In this document: positions 1 to 9,130 of the stretch, piece by piece | Layout of the letters: each line of letters opens with the position of its first letter | How positions within the stretch are numbered: the stretch's first letter is position 1 | The notes under the pieces: model-generated | What the model saw: the letters and a program-made list of their open reading frames with translations, nothing else | What the model was told of the DNA's origin: nothing | The model's database searches: none | Assembly (NCBI GenBank): GCA_900110015.1 | Contig: FOCD01000001.1 | Span: 558,001-622,000, forward strand | DNA length: 64,000 nucleotides | Source: Terribacillus saccharophilus | Lineage (GTDB): Bacteria; Bacillota; Bacilli; Bacillales; Amphibacillaceae | Direction: 5' to 3' | Position numbers and translations under genes: made by a program

Positions 1-2179
1 CGGCTGAAGTATCAGACGTGGACGTAGAGCCGCTTGGATCAGCACTTACACTGAAGCTTGCATCACCGTCATAATTCCAGCTGATATTGATACTGTTACT
101 TGCTTCATCATAGCTTGCAGAAAGTCCGGTTACTGGATCTATTTCTTCCTCTTCATATCTTTCTGAAGTCGCTCCAGGAAGATTACCCTTCAGGAATAAT
201 TCCGTCAGAATTTCGGAAGAGGGGGTACCAGCACTTGGAGAAGCAGCAGGGCGAGAGCCTCTTTCAACTTTCGCCTCCACTACGCTGCTGGGTTTTTTAA
301 AGCTTTCTGTGTCTTTGCCTTCATGGACTTCTGTCATGATTTGTTTGAATAGATATTTAGCGACATTTGTACCAGCACTACCACCTTGTATTATGGTATC
401 TTTCGGAGTACCAGTCCAGATAGATAGGGTATAGTTTGTTGTCAAACCATTCATCCAAGAGTCAGGACTTCCTTCTTGACCGTCTTTGTTTGTTGTACCA
501 GTCTTTCCTGCTATATCTAGACCAGATACATTAGCTAACGTTCCTGTACCTTCTGTCATAACAGAACGCATCATGTCTGTAACCATGTAAGCGGTAGATT
601 CACTCATCGCAGCTTCAGATTCAGGTTTCATGTCCAACGTACTGCCGTCACTAAATTCAATTTTCGTGATTGCGTATGGCTGAGTATAAATACCTTCATT
701 ACCAAAAGCCGCATATGCACCAGCTAAATCGATAGGTCTAAATTCAGAAGATCCACCAATACTGTCAGAATAATTAATGGTGTCATTTTTAAACTCTAGT
801 CCTAAACCATTTGCGAATTCTTTTGCTTTTTCAGGACCAACAGCCTGGAAGGTTTTAATGGCCGGAATATTATAAGATTTTGCCAATGCTGTTCTAGCAC
901 TCATCCAACCGTGGAACTGGTTATCATAGTTACCTGGTTTCCAATTTTGTGCTTCTTCTACAGTAATTGGTTCATCATTAATCTGTTCGTAAGTAGATGT
1001 ATACACGCCATTTTCAAAAGCAGGAGCATAATCAATTATTGGCTTCATACTTGATCCTGGCTGATTCGAACCTTGTATTGCGTAGTTAAACCCGCCAAGC
1101 TCATTATTTTTATTTCCGCCAATCGCACGGATAGCGCTGCTTTTCGTATCGAGAAGCGTAATTCCTGCCTGAAGATTTTCATCTACCCATGAAATACCGC
1201 TGTCTTCACTAAGGGCATTTTCTACAGTCTCTTGTGCATCCGGATCCAAAGTAGTATAGATCTTCATACCATCAAGGTTAAGATCTGTATCTTCGAAGCG
1301 CTCGCTAAGCTCTTTTTGTACTTGATCCAGGAAAGCACCGTACTTGTTAGATTGCGGCTGCTTTTCAGTAAGCAAATCTTCGACTTTCGTCTTTTTCGCT
1401 TCATCTGCTTCTGTTTGGGTAATCTTTTCATGCTGTACCATTAAATCGAGCACGGTGTTCATGCGTTGCTGTGCAAGATCAGGGTTTTCAAATGGATTAT
1501 AAGCAGTAGGGCGCTGCGGCAGGCCAGCCAGTAAAGCTGTTTCCGGTAACGTAAGATCATTCAGATCATCTTTACCGAAATACGTTTCTGCAGCTGTAGC
1601 AACTCCGTAAGCATATTGACCGTAAAATACTTTATTCAAGTACATTTCTAGGATTTCTTCCTTAGAGTATTGACGGTCAAGCTGGAAGGCAAGCCACCAT
1701 TCCTGCATTTTACGTTTTACTGTCTTTTCTGGAGATAGGAAGGAGCGTTTGATGACCTGCTGGTCGATCGTACTACCACCTTCTGCACCGAATCCATTCT
1801 TAAAGTTGGAAACCAGTGCGCCACCAGTACGAATGATATCGATTCCGTTATGTTCAAAGAATCGGGAATCCTCAGTTGCCGTTACTGCATCAATCAGTTG
1901 CTGCGGCAAATCGTCATAAGTTACTTTTCGTCTGCTTTCCGAACCTAATTCCGCAAATTCGTCTCCATTCATGTCGTAGATAATATTGGAAGCAGGGTCG
2001 GATAGTTTCTCTTCGTCCAGCTTAGGCGCTGTAGCTGCGTAATAACCAAATACTGCACCACCAGCAACTACACATAGTACAACTATTAATACAATCGTAA
2101 GTAAAATTTTCTTCCAAATAGGTCTTTTCTTCTTTTTCTGTTTTCGTCTTGATGCACGAGATTGGCCCTTTTCTGCCAT
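1..2179 (-). CDS. ponA: Class A penicillin-binding protein 1A/1B, C-terminal end off the window
   Basis: Bifunctional peptidoglycan glycosyltransferase/transpeptidase anchored in the membrane. The frame is open from the ATG at 2179 to base 1. A Lys/Arg-rich cytoplasmic tail is followed by one transmembrane helix (about residues 22-46), then the GT51 domain with the TEDSRFFEH motif carrying the catalytic Glu. The transpeptidase domain has the nucleophile in GSSMKP, an SYN motif and KTGT. After a Pro/Ser-rich linker an Ig/fibronectin-like C-terminal domain begins (VTGLSASYD) and is cut by the edge. The ATG overlaps the recU stop as TAATG, so the two are co-transcribed and probably translationally coupled, as in B. 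subtilis. Confidence 0.95.
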   Translation of the reverse strand, partial: MAEKGQSRASRRKQKKKKRPIWKKILLTIVLIVVLCVVAGGAVFGYYAATAPKLDEEKLSDPASNIIYDMNGDEFAELGSESRRKVTYDDLPQQLIDAVTATEDSRFFEHNGIDIIRTGGALVSNFKNGFGAEGGSTIDQQVIKRSFLSPEKTVKRKMQEWWLAFQLDRQYSKEEILEMYLNKVFYGQYAYGVATAAETYFGKDDLNDLTLPETALLAGLPQRPTAYNPFENPDLAQQRMNTVLDLMVQHEKITQTEADEAKKTKVEDLLTEKQPQSNKYGAFLDQVQKELSERFEDTDLNLDGMKIYTTLDPDAQETVENALSEDSGISWVDENLQAGITLLDTKSSAIRAIGGNKNNELGGFNYAIQGSNQPGSSMKPIIDYAPAFENGVYTSTYEQINDEPITVEEAQNWKPGNYDNQFHGWMSARTALAKSYNIPAIKTFQAVGPEKAKEFANGLGLEFKNDTINYSDSIGGSSEFRPIDLAGAYAAFGNEGIYTQPYAITKIEFSDGSTLDMKPESEAAMSESTAYMVTDMMRSVMTEGTGTLANVSGLDIAGKTGTTNKDGQEGSPDSWMNGLTTNYTLSIWTGTPKDTIIQGGSAGTNVAKYLFKQIMTEVHEGKDTESFKKPSSVVEAKVERGSRPAASPSAGTPSSEILTELFLKGNLPGATSERYEEEEIDPVTGLSASYDEASNSINISWNYDGDASFSVSADPSGSTSTSDTSA

Positions 2180-2787
2180 TACTCCTCTTCCTCCGTTCTA
2201 AAATGAAGCTGATCGATAATGTGCAAATAATCGACCTTTGCCTGATACTTCATTGGAATAAGAAATCCTTCCTCGCATATCACCTCATAGGGAATGGATT
2301 TTCTTCCTCCATCATATTGACGTTTCCACCACGGAAAAAGTTTCTCTGCTTCGAAAAAAAATGTTTGATTATGTGCAGAAAAGCGCATAATGACGAAGCA
2401 GACTGCCCCATGACTGCATACATGCTCCATGTGGGTAATCTGATGATCGTGGAAATTGGAGAGCGGGAAGCTGGTCTTGTTTTTAGTGACCTTGGCTTCG
2501 AAGTCTACATATTTTCCGCGATATACGCCATTATAATCCGTAGTGGATGCTTGTTTGAAATACGCTTCCTTAATGACCGCTGCACTTCGTTTTGGATAAT
2601 CGACCTGGACAATCTGCACTGGGGTAGGTTTTTTATGGATGATAGCTTTTTGTTGAGCGAGGTAATACTCGTTTGTCTCATTAATATCTTCCTCTAAAGT
2701 CATCCCCCTGTTGCCGAAATCGATAGGCTGTGAGAGCCTCGATGCAGCTGGTTGTTTGGTGATCTTTTTCCCGTTAGGATATTGCAC
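2179..2787 (-). CDS. recU: Holliday junction resolvase RecU
   Basis: Resolves Holliday junctions in recombinational repair and chromosome segregation. About 202 residues, close to the family length of about 200. Visible family blocks are [25 protein letters not shown], the STTDYNGVY...DFEAK nuclease core (Asp, Glu, Lys of the PD-(D/E)xK type) and [10 protein letters not shown]. The open frame extends upstream to 2886, but the GTG at 2787 sits after a G-rich ribosome site (GGGGGGAGA) and gives the N-terminus MQYPNGK that matches the family; the upstream extension would overlap the divergent yppC. It lies directly upstream of ponA in one transcript. Confidence 0.95.
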   Translation of the reverse strand: MQYPNGKKITKQPAASRLSQPIDFGNRGMTLEEDINETNEYYLAQQKAIIHKKPTPVQIVQVDYPKRSAAVIKEAYFKQASTTDYNGVYRGKYVDFEAKVTKNKTSFPLSNFHDHQITHMEHVCSHGAVCFVIMRFSAHNQTFFFEAEKLFPWWKRQYDGGRKSIPYEVICEEGFLIPMKYQAKVDYLHIIDQLHFRTEEEE

Positions 2788-2879
2788 GGTTTCTCCCCCC
2801 ACTATAGGAATGATCATACCATAATCCTTAGAATACTTCACTTTGTGTCTGTAACTCAACTGAAAAAAGGGGCAATTCG

Positions 2880-3839
2880 ATGACATTTACTGACATTGCG
2901 CAGTTGCTTGCTTCCATCGAAGAGAAAACAGCCACTGCAAACTTAGATAATATCCGAAGAACGATGGCTTATCAAGCTTTTTATGAAAGGAATCCAGAGA
3001 TAAAATGGGCATTCCTAGCTTCAATGGTTTCCAGAAACGCTGGCTGGAATATGACAGATCTGCAATTGGATATGTTTCAGAGCTTACTGTCAGCCCGTAT
3101 AAGAAAACAGCTTTTCTCTCTTTATGAGCGTGCCAATTGGCTCATCTTCTCTGATGCATATCCTCAGCTGCTTTTATATGAAGCACATAAAAAAGGACAA
3201 ATTGATATGGTTGAACATTTGCGTCATTTTCGTGTTTCTGTCTTTATGGAAGAAACATGGCAGCGTTACTTAAAAGAGGGTGACAGGAAGCAGCTGCTTT
3301 ATTGCCTTATTATTAACGAACAGCATGTCATCGGATCTCCTGTCATAGTCCAGCCATTTTATAAAAATCACATCTTCAGCAGGTGGCCATATCAGCTGCA
3401 GGATTTATTCCGTCTGAATGCTGTATTTTTCCCGACATTGGATGGGAACTTATATGGACTGTATGCTCACCATTTTACAAGTGTGGACGAGCGTATAGAA
3501 ATAGGGAAGAAGTTGAGTCAGCTCCTTTTTGATGAGCAGCTTCATCCCGCTTTTTTGCAGTTTGCCAAGTTAGCTCCTTATACGGGGTCTCGTGATGATT
3601 ATGAACATTTTGGTCGGTTTAGAACTACAGGCAGTAGTCCGCTGCGGACTTGTTACCCAGTCATTTCACACGAAGATAATATTCGAAGAGATTGGTACAA
3701 ATATGGGGGCATCAAACGAAGTTGGCTCATTTCTGCGAAAAAAAAGCGACACCAGCCGACTGGATCGGTCTTTTATTGGAAAAGGAAATTGATGAAAGTA
3801 GCCGCATTAATCAAGAAAAAAAGCAAAGCGGTCAATTGA
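2880..3839 (+). CDS. yppC: YppC-like DUF2515 protein
   Basis: Function unknown. A 319-residue soluble protein rich in aromatic and basic residues, with the DUF2515 family look ([21 protein letters not shown] near the start, then [30 protein letters not shown]). No signal peptide or membrane helix. A Shine-Dalgarno run of A and G (AAAAAAGGGG) precedes the ATG. It is divergent from recU with a short shared promoter region, the same placement as yppC beside recU in B. subtilis. A hairpin terminator overlaps its stop codon. Confidence 0.85.
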   Translation: MTFTDIAQLLASIEEKTATANLDNIRRTMAYQAFYERNPEIKWAFLASMVSRNAGWNMTDLQLDMFQSLLSARIRKQLFSLYERANWLIFSDAYPQLLLYEAHKKGQIDMVEHLRHFRVSVFMEETWQRYLKEGDRKQLLYCLIINEQHVIGSPVIVQPFYKNHIFSRWPYQLQDLFRLNAVFFPTLDGNLYGLYAHHFTSVDERIEIGKKLSQLLFDEQLHPAFLQFAKLAPYTGSRDDYEHFGRFRTTGSSPLRTCYPVISHEDNIRRDWYKYGGIKRSWLISAKKKRHQPTGSVFYWKRKLMKVAALIKKKSKAVN

Positions 3840-3855
3840 TCGCTTTGCTTTTTTT
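3821..3855 (+). terminator. Rho-independent terminator after yppC
   Basis: Perfect 10-bp stem AAGCAAAGCG / CGCTTTGCTT with a 10-base loop, followed by a T run. The yppC stop codon lies in the loop region. Confidence 0.9.
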
Positions 3856-3858
3856 AAC

Positions 3859-3972
3859 TTATGTGGAAGGACGATTTGGTCCATCAAGTTTTTTGTCGTA
3901 CCCGTCACCTGCAGTGCGTGCTGTCGGTCGTTTCTGGTCAGTCGATGTCTTTCTTTCCTGCTTTTTCATCAT
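3859..3972 (-). CDS. Small basic protein, 37 residues, unknown
   Basis: Tandem ATG codons at 3972 and 3969 preceded by a strong ribosome site (GGAGGGTGA) open a frame of 37 codons ending TAA at 3859. The product is basic and hydrophilic (MMKKQERKTSTDQKRP... ending DGPNRPST), without hydrophobic segment, in the style of small Bacillus spore-associated proteins, although I cannot assign it to a named SASP family. It sits between yppC and the next plus-strand gene, on the opposite strand. The ribosome site is the main support. Confidence 0.6.
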   Translation of the reverse strand: MMKKQERKTSTDQKRPTARTAGDGYDKKLDGPNRPST

Positions 3973-4107
3973 TCACCCTCCTTTATAGTTAGGATGAGCG
4001 AAACAGCTCTTAATCATGCGAATGTGCCCGTATTTTTTGTTGTTTTGTCAGCTGTGCAGGAGAAGTCTTATCTTAGCAGAAACAGTAAAGAAAAAGGGGG
4101 CATACGG

Positions 4108-4323
4108 ATGAACAAGCAAAATGGTGTAACCAAAGAAGAATTGCAGCTGGCTCTATTCCAGCTAGCTGGCGCATATCGGAAATTGGACCAAAGACTCACC
4201 GTACAGGCGAACCGTTCCAGGACGACACTAAAACAGCCTTTGATTGAACGCGTACTCCGAGCAGAGTCCCAGCTAGATAAAAAGCATGATAAATGGAACC
4301 ATGAGCATGGTAAATTAGCCTGA
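4108..4323 (+). CDS. Small hypothetical protein at the yppD position
   Basis: 71 residues, charged and probably helical (TKEELQLALFQLAGAYRKL, then QPLIERVLRAESQLDKKHDK). The ATG at 4108 was chosen because AAAAAGGGGG lies seven bases upstream; the frame itself is open further 5'. Its place between yppC and yppE corresponds to yppD in B. subtilis, but I do not see enough to call orthology. Function unknown. Confidence 0.65.
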   Translation: MNKQNGVTKEELQLALFQLAGAYRKLDQRLTVQANRSRTTLKQPLIERVLRAESQLDKKHDKWNHEHGKLA

Positions 4324-4368
4324 CTGCTTGTATAATAGAACAACACGATAAGTAGAGAAGGGGTTATA

Positions 4369-4758
4369 TTGACAACACTACCGATATATAATAAGCAGCT
4401 ATCCGATTTGATGGCCCAACTGAAAGAACGATTTCTTACGCATGAGCCGCCAAGTGATAAGCATGACAAAGCATTCTTCGAGATGGTGAAGAAAGAAACA
4501 GAACCTATGTATCAGCTGCTTCAAGAGTGGCATCAGGCTGCAGCGGACTTTGTCCAGCAGCGTGAGATAAGTGTGCATCCACAGCAGGTACAGTCTACAG
4601 AAGAAAATGTTCATTTAATCATCTTGCATAGCTATTACATAGACATCCGGTCCGAACGATATATGGATTATCATCAATCGATCGGCTACGTCATTCAATT
4701 GCTTGATGAAGATATGGACCGATTAGAAGCACACGACGGAGAGGAAGAAAAACAATGA
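4369..4758 (+). CDS. yppE: YppE-like DUF1798 protein
   Basis: About 129 residues, all-helical, cytoplasmic, function unknown. It begins with TTG at 4369 after GAAGGGG. The pattern YNKQLSDLMAQLKERF, then FFEMVKKETEPMYQLLQEWHQAA, then a HSYYIDIRSERYMDYHQSIGY block is that of the DUF1798/YppE family. Its stop overlaps the start of cdd by four bases (ATGA), so the two are translationally coupled. Confidence 0.8.
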   Translation: MTTLPIYNKQLSDLMAQLKERFLTHEPPSDKHDKAFFEMVKKETEPMYQLLQEWHQAAADFVQQREISVHPQQVQSTEENVHLIILHSYYIDIRSERYMDYHQSIGYVIQLLDEDMDRLEAHDGEEEKQ

Positions 4759-5171
4759 CGAAAGAAGAATTGATTAATTTAGCTAAAGAAGCAAGAGAGC
4801 GTGCATATATACCTTATTCTAAATTCGGAGTAGGTGCAGCAGTCTTGACTAAGGCAGGAAACGTTTATCAAGGATGTAATATTGAAAATGCAGCTTATCC
4901 TGTTACATGCTGTGCTGAACGAACTGCCATTTTCCAAGCTGTTGCGAATGGCGAAAGGGAGTTTGCTGAGATTGCTGTAGTAGCGAATACAGAACGTCCA
5001 GTTCCTCCATGTGGGTCGTGCCGACAAGTGATGGCTGAATTCTTCCCTCAGGACGCTGTCATCCACATTTCAAACATGAATGGCGTTTCGAAGACTGTGA
5101 CGATGGAAGAGTTGCTACCGTTTTCTTTCCAGCCTGAAGACCTTTTCTCTGACGAAAAAGCTGCTCAGTAA
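4755..5171 (+). CDS. cdd: Cytidine deaminase
   Basis: Hydrolytic deamination of cytidine and deoxycytidine to uridine/deoxyuridine in pyrimidine salvage. 138 residues, the usual homotetrameric length. Zinc ligands are visible as Cys53 in CCAERTA with catalytic Glu55, and Cys86 and Cys89 in PPCGSC. Substrate-binding residues lie in the GCNIENAAYP block. ATGA overlap with the yppE-like gene. A strong terminator follows. The genomic place differs from B. subtilis, where cdd sits beside era. Confidence 0.95.
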   Translation: MTKEELINLAKEARERAYIPYSKFGVGAAVLTKAGNVYQGCNIENAAYPVTCCAERTAIFQAVANGEREFAEIAVVANTERPVPPCGSCRQVMAEFFPQDAVIHISNMNGVSKTVTMEELLPFSFQPEDLFSDEKAAQ

Positions 5172-5186
5172 AAATTAATGTAAATT

Positions 5187-5227
5187 AAAGACCTAAAGTG
5201 TTTTTGTGCACTTTAGATCTTTTTTTA
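5187..5227 (+). terminator. Rho-independent terminator after cdd
   Basis: Stem of about 12 bp (GACCTAAAGTG / CACTTTAGATC with one mismatch) and a run of seven T residues. It separates cdd from the carotenoid operon promoter. Confidence 0.9.
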
Positions 5228-5249
5228 TTATTAATTTATCGTTCGATAG

Positions 5250-5275
5250 GTTTTAAAATAAGGCGAACAGGGTAT
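5250..5275 (+). promoter_or_regulatory. Sigma-B promoter of the carotenoid operon
   Basis: GTTTTA at 5250-5255 and GGGTAT at 5270-5275 with a 14-base spacer match the B. subtilis/Staphylococcus sigma-B consensus (GTTTAA, 12-15, GGGTAT); the -10 element is exact. It lies 31 bases upstream of the first crt start codon, just after the cdd terminator. No competing sigma-A promoter is obvious. Confidence 0.75.
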
Positions 5276-5305
5276 TGGGAACTATTCGGAATGGAGGTCT
5301 GACCG

Positions 5306-6829
5306 TTGACTAAGAAAAAAGTAGCAATCATCGGGGCTGGTCCTGGGGGTCTGACAGCAGGGATGCTGCTTGCAGCCAAAGGATACAACGTAGAAATATA
5401 TGAAAAAAATGAAGTGATCGGCGGTAGGACTTCACGTTTGAAGCAAGGTGAGTTCCAATTTGACCTTGGTGCTACTTTCTTTATGATGCCTCAGCTTCTA
5501 GAAGAGCTTTTTGAGGAAGCAGGCCGCAATCTTAATGATTATGTGCAGCTGCATCGGCTGGATCCATTATATACGCTCCGGTTTGGAGACGTTACGTTCA
5601 CACCGCGAGTCGACAGACAAGATATGCTGGATGAAATAGAAAGGGTCTTTCCCGGCGAAAGCCAAGGTTTTATTCAGTTCATGGAAAAAGAGGGAGAGAA
5701 GTTCGACCGAGTTGAAAAGCTTCTACGCCGACCTTTCGTACATAGACGCACTTATTTGAGCAAGGAGGTGCTGCACGCACTCCCAAAATTAGATATGTTC
5801 CAGACTGTATACAGTAAGCTTTCTACATATTTTAATGATGAACGCTTGAAATATGCGTTTACTTTCCAAGCAAAATACTTAGGAATGTCTCCTTGGAAGT
5901 GCCCAGGAACGTTCACGATACTTTCGTATCTTGAACATAAATTCGGTTTGTACCATCCGATTGGAGGCGTCAACCGAATATGCGAAGCGATGAGACAAGT
6001 GATTGAGGAATATGGGGGCGTGGTTCATACTGGAAAACCTGTCGCCCAGATTCTTACAGAAGGCAAGCAGGCCACAGGTCTGCTTCTGGAAAATGGACTT
6101 CAAGTTCAAGCTGATGAAGTTATCATTAACGCGGATTATAGCTATAGCGTACAGCATCTGTTCGAAGATAAATGGAAAAAGAAATTCCAGAAGAAAATGG
6201 AGAACAAAAAATATTCGTGTTCGACATATATGCTTTATCTAGGTTTAAAGCAAGAAGTTGATCTTCCGCACCACATGGTTGTCTTTGCTGATGATTACAA
6301 AAAGAATGTAGAGGAGATGACAGAACAGTTCGTCCTTTCTGAGGATCCTTCTGTTTACATTCATTATCCAACAAAACTTGACCCAACGACAGCTCCTGCT
6401 GGGAAGTCTACAGTATATTTACTAATGCCGGTGCCGAATACAGAGGCTGACATTGATTGGGAGGCAGCAAGTCCTCATACTCGTCAGAAAATGCTTGATA
6501 TTCTTGCACGTGAAACAGGTATTGAGAATATCGAGGATCTAATTGAAACAGAGCACCGTATTACTCCGTCAGATTGGGAAGCAATGAACATTCAGCACGG
6601 GGCAGTATTTAATCTTGCGCATTCATTAGATCAGATGATGTACAACCGACCACATAACCAAGTGAAAGAGCTCTCCCATTGTTATCTTGTCGGTGGAGGA
6701 ACACATCCTGGCAGCGGCCTGCCGACTATTTTTCAATCAGCAAAGATCAGTGCTGATCTAGTTGAGAAAAACAATGGAGTTAAAACTTATCAATCGATAA
6801 AATCATCTCAAGAGAAGGTGACGATGTGA
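5306..6829 (+). CDS. CrtN/CrtI-type carotenoid desaturase or oxidase (first paralogue)
   Basis: FAD-dependent amine-oxidase-fold enzyme of the phytoene/diapophytoene desaturase family, 507 residues. The N-terminal Rossmann motif (IGAGPGGLTAG) binds FAD, followed by EKNEVIGGRTS and DLGATFFMMP; the C-terminal FAD contact is GGGTHPGSGLPTI. TTG start at 5306, chosen by GGAGGT eight bases upstream. First gene of an eight-gene operon, overlapping the next start by four bases (GTGA). It differs clearly from the second paralogue (6826-8307), so it probably takes a different step such as desaturation of one half of the C30 backbone. Which step cannot be told from sequence. Confidence 0.85.
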   Translation: MTKKKVAIIGAGPGGLTAGMLLAAKGYNVEIYEKNEVIGGRTSRLKQGEFQFDLGATFFMMPQLLEELFEEAGRNLNDYVQLHRLDPLYTLRFGDVTFTPRVDRQDMLDEIERVFPGESQGFIQFMEKEGEKFDRVEKLLRRPFVHRRTYLSKEVLHALPKLDMFQTVYSKLSTYFNDERLKYAFTFQAKYLGMSPWKCPGTFTILSYLEHKFGLYHPIGGVNRICEAMRQVIEEYGGVVHTGKPVAQILTEGKQATGLLLENGLQVQADEVIINADYSYSVQHLFEDKWKKKFQKKMENKKYSCSTYMLYLGLKQEVDLPHHMVVFADDYKKNVEEMTEQFVLSEDPSVYIHYPTKLDPTTAPAGKSTVYLLMPVPNTEADIDWEAASPHTRQKMLDILARETGIENIEDLIETEHRITPSDWEAMNIQHGAVFNLAHSLDQMMYNRPHNQVKELSHCYLVGGGTHPGSGLPTIFQSAKISADLVEKNNGVKTYQSIKSSQEKVTM

Positions 6830-8307
6830 AGACGGCTATAATCGGTTCAGGTATTGGAGGTCTTACAGCTGCATTGCTTCTTGAAAAACAAGGACATCAA
6901 GTTACCGTCTTTGAACAGCAAGCGAATCCAGGGGGACGCATGCAATACGAAACAGAAGGCGAGTTTCGCATTGATCAAGGCCCGACAATTGTCCTCCTGC
7001 CCGATATGATTCGCAATGTACTGGATGCATGTGCTATTCCGCAGAAAGATCTCGAGCTTATCAAATGCGATCCGCTTTACAAAATTCATTATGCGGATGG
7101 CACTGCTTATACAAAATACTCTGATCCAGCAAAACAGAAAGAAGAATTGCTGGCAAAGTTTCCGAACCAAGAAGCGCAATATAATCAATTCATGCACGAC
7201 ATGGAAAACGTATACCGAGTTGGAGTGAGTCAGTTTTTGGAGCAAGGATTTTCTAACAGACTTCGTTTCTTTACGTCAAGCAACCTGCGCTTCCTTTATA
7301 AATCAAAAGCCTACCGTGACGTTCATAGCTTCATCAGTGATTATTTCACTGAACCGAAACTACAGGATGCATATGCACTGCAATCTTTGTATATAGGAGG
7401 TTCTCCTTATACGACACCTGCTATTTATGGTCTGATTTCTTATAGTGAGCATGCACACGGAATTTGGTATGTCAAAGGCGGCTATGCTGGATTGATTGAC
7501 ACTTTGGTTTCTTATTGTAAAAAACGCGGAGTCACACTTCGATACAATGCAAAAGTTGATAAGATCCAGCAGGAGGGTAAAAGAGTTACCGGGATAGAGG
7601 TGGACGGAGTATCCGAGCCTTTTGATAATGTGGTGTACAACGGAGATTTTCCTGCCATTCATTCGTTACTTGGTGATAAAAAAGCTAAAAAGAAAAAGCA
7701 GCCCGCAGCTTCTAGCGGCTGTCTGCTCATTTATGCTGGCACCAATCGGACATGGGAAGAGCTTCAAACGCATCAATTTGTACTCCCGGAACAATTTCAG
7801 CAAAATATGGAAGCAATTTTTGAATCCCGGACTATTCCAGAAGATCCCTCATTCTACGTATTCAACCCTAGTTCAATTGATCAAACCTGTGCTCCTGCTG
7901 GAAAATCGGCTTTATATTTCCTTGTTCCTGTTCCATCTGGCGACCATATCAACTGGGAACAGCAGCAAGATCTGCTCGTTGAACGCGTTCTCCATAAAGC
8001 AGAGAAGACCCTCCTGCCAGGATTAATGGAATCAATCGAATGGATGAAGGTGAGGACACCAGCAGATGCCAGCCAAGCTGGATTGTATCAAGGAGGAAGC
8101 TTTGGAATTGCTCCCAATTTGTTGCAATCCGGAGGCTTTCGCCCGCAGAACAAACCGTTTGGCATTGATGGACTTTATGCTGTCGGCGCATCTGTTCATC
8201 CTGGTGGTGGTGTGCCAATCGTCATGCAAGGAGCAAAAAATTTAAGTGATCTAATAAAGAGTGAGGTGGGAGACTATGCTCAAGAAACCGTACGCAAAAG
8301 CGTGTGA
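6826..8307 (+). CDS. crtN: CrtN-type diapophytoene desaturase (second paralogue)
   Basis: FAD-dependent desaturase that introduces conjugated double bases into 4,4'-diapophytoene-type C30 carotenes. 493 residues: FAD motif IGSGIGGLTAA, then NPGGRM, DQGPTIVLLPDM (close to the GPTIVMMPDV of staphylococcal CrtN), LYIGGSP, and C-terminal GASVHPGGGVPIV. GTG start at 6826 overlapping the previous stop; its own end overlaps the start of the synthase gene by 32 bases. The synthase-desaturase adjacency copies crtM-crtN of Staphylococcus. This is the paralogue I would name crtN. Confidence 0.85.
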   Translation: MKTAIIGSGIGGLTAALLLEKQGHQVTVFEQQANPGGRMQYETEGEFRIDQGPTIVLLPDMIRNVLDACAIPQKDLELIKCDPLYKIHYADGTAYTKYSDPAKQKEELLAKFPNQEAQYNQFMHDMENVYRVGVSQFLEQGFSNRLRFFTSSNLRFLYKSKAYRDVHSFISDYFTEPKLQDAYALQSLYIGGSPYTTPAIYGLISYSEHAHGIWYVKGGYAGLIDTLVSYCKKRGVTLRYNAKVDKIQQEGKRVTGIEVDGVSEPFDNVVYNGDFPAIHSLLGDKKAKKKKQPAASSGCLLIYAGTNRTWEELQTHQFVLPEQFQQNMEAIFESRTIPEDPSFYVFNPSSIDQTCAPAGKSALYFLVPVPSGDHINWEQQQDLLVERVLHKAEKTLLPGLMESIEWMKVRTPADASQAGLYQGGSFGIAPNLLQSGGFRPQNKPFGIDGLYAVGASVHPGGGVPIVMQGAKNLSDLIKSEVGDYAQETVRKSV

Positions 8308-9130
8308 AAAGGCGATGAAGCAGCATTCTGCGAGCTTTTATCAGGCATTTCGCGAGCTTCCTTCTCCGCGTAAGGAAGCTGTGTTCGTTATTTACACTTT
8401 CTGCCGGATGATTGATGACAGCATGGATGAACCTGAAAAGAGCGTGTATACCCTAGATGAGCTGGAGTGGAACTTTCAACACCTCAGTAAAGCTGAAGGA
8501 CACTTTATCTGGCCTTCCCTTCGCTGGCTATTTGATACTTTTCCTAATCTGGAACCAGCTCCGTTCTTCACCCAGATCAAGGGCCAGCGTATGGATGAGA
8601 AACATACTCATTATGAGACATTTGAACAGTTGGAAGAGTACTGCTATCATGTAGCCGGATCTGTCGGAGAAATGCTGCTGCCAGTATTGCACGATTACCC
8701 TTCGGAAAAAATTGTACAAGCTGGAATCAAACTTGGAAAGGCGATGCAAATCGTCAATATCCTGCGGGATGTCGGCGAAGACTTGGAAAGGGGCCGACGT
8801 TATATTCCGTTATCCATTTTGTCGGCTTATGATTATTCAGAAGAAGCATTTTATGCTCAGGAATTATCCATGTCTTTCCGCCAGGTAATCGACGACCTGA
8901 CAAATACGGCTAACAGGTGGTTTGAAGAAGGAATGGAAGGTCTGAATACGTATCCAGAATCGAGCGCATTCGCAATTACTTTGGCTAGCAGCTATTATGC
9001 AGCAATCATGGATGTAATCAAAGATAATAATTACGATGTGTTCCACAAGCGCGCTTATGTATCACAATCACGTAAACTTGCACTCTACCAAAAAGCTAAG
9101 AAAGCTAGGAAAAGGGAATCAATTACATGA
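8276..9130 (+). CDS. crtM: Squalene/phytoene synthase family, likely diapophytoene synthase
   Basis: Head-to-head condensation of two prenyl diphosphates (farnesyl diphosphate in the C30 pathway). 284 residues. Both Mg-binding aspartate-rich motifs are present: DDSMD near residue 51 and DVGED near residue 168, the latter in the block QIVNILRDVGEDLERGRRYIP. Start ATG at 8276 after GAGGTGGGA; the frame is open slightly further upstream. C30 rather than C40 use is inferred from the CrtN/CrtP/CrtQ-like neighbours and the Bacillaceae setting. ATGA overlap with the next gene. Confidence 0.9.
   Translation: MLKKPYAKACEKAMKQHSASFYQAFRELPSPRKEAVFVIYTFCRMIDDSMDEPEKSVYTLDELEWNFQHLSKAEGHFIWPSLRWLFDTFPNLEPAPFFTQIKGQRMDEKHTHYETFEQLEEYCYHVAGSVGEMLLPVLHDYPSEKIVQAGIKLGKAMQIVNILRDVGEDLERGRRYIPLSILSAYDYSEEAFYAQELSMSFRQVIDDLTNTANRWFEEGMEGLNTYPESSAFAITLASSYYAAIMDVIKDNNYDVFHKRAYVSQSRKLALYQKAKKARKRESIT

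Noticed and set aside
2149..2697. Plus-strand frame of 182 codons opposite recU
   Set aside because: Lies entirely within recU and the recU-ponA junction, has no ribosome site, and recU motifs are clear on the other strand.
4068..4469. Minus-strand frame of 133 codons opposite the yppD- and yppE-like genes
   Set aside because: Overlaps two plus-strand genes with ribosome sites and shows only Ser/Cys/Leu-rich shadow composition.
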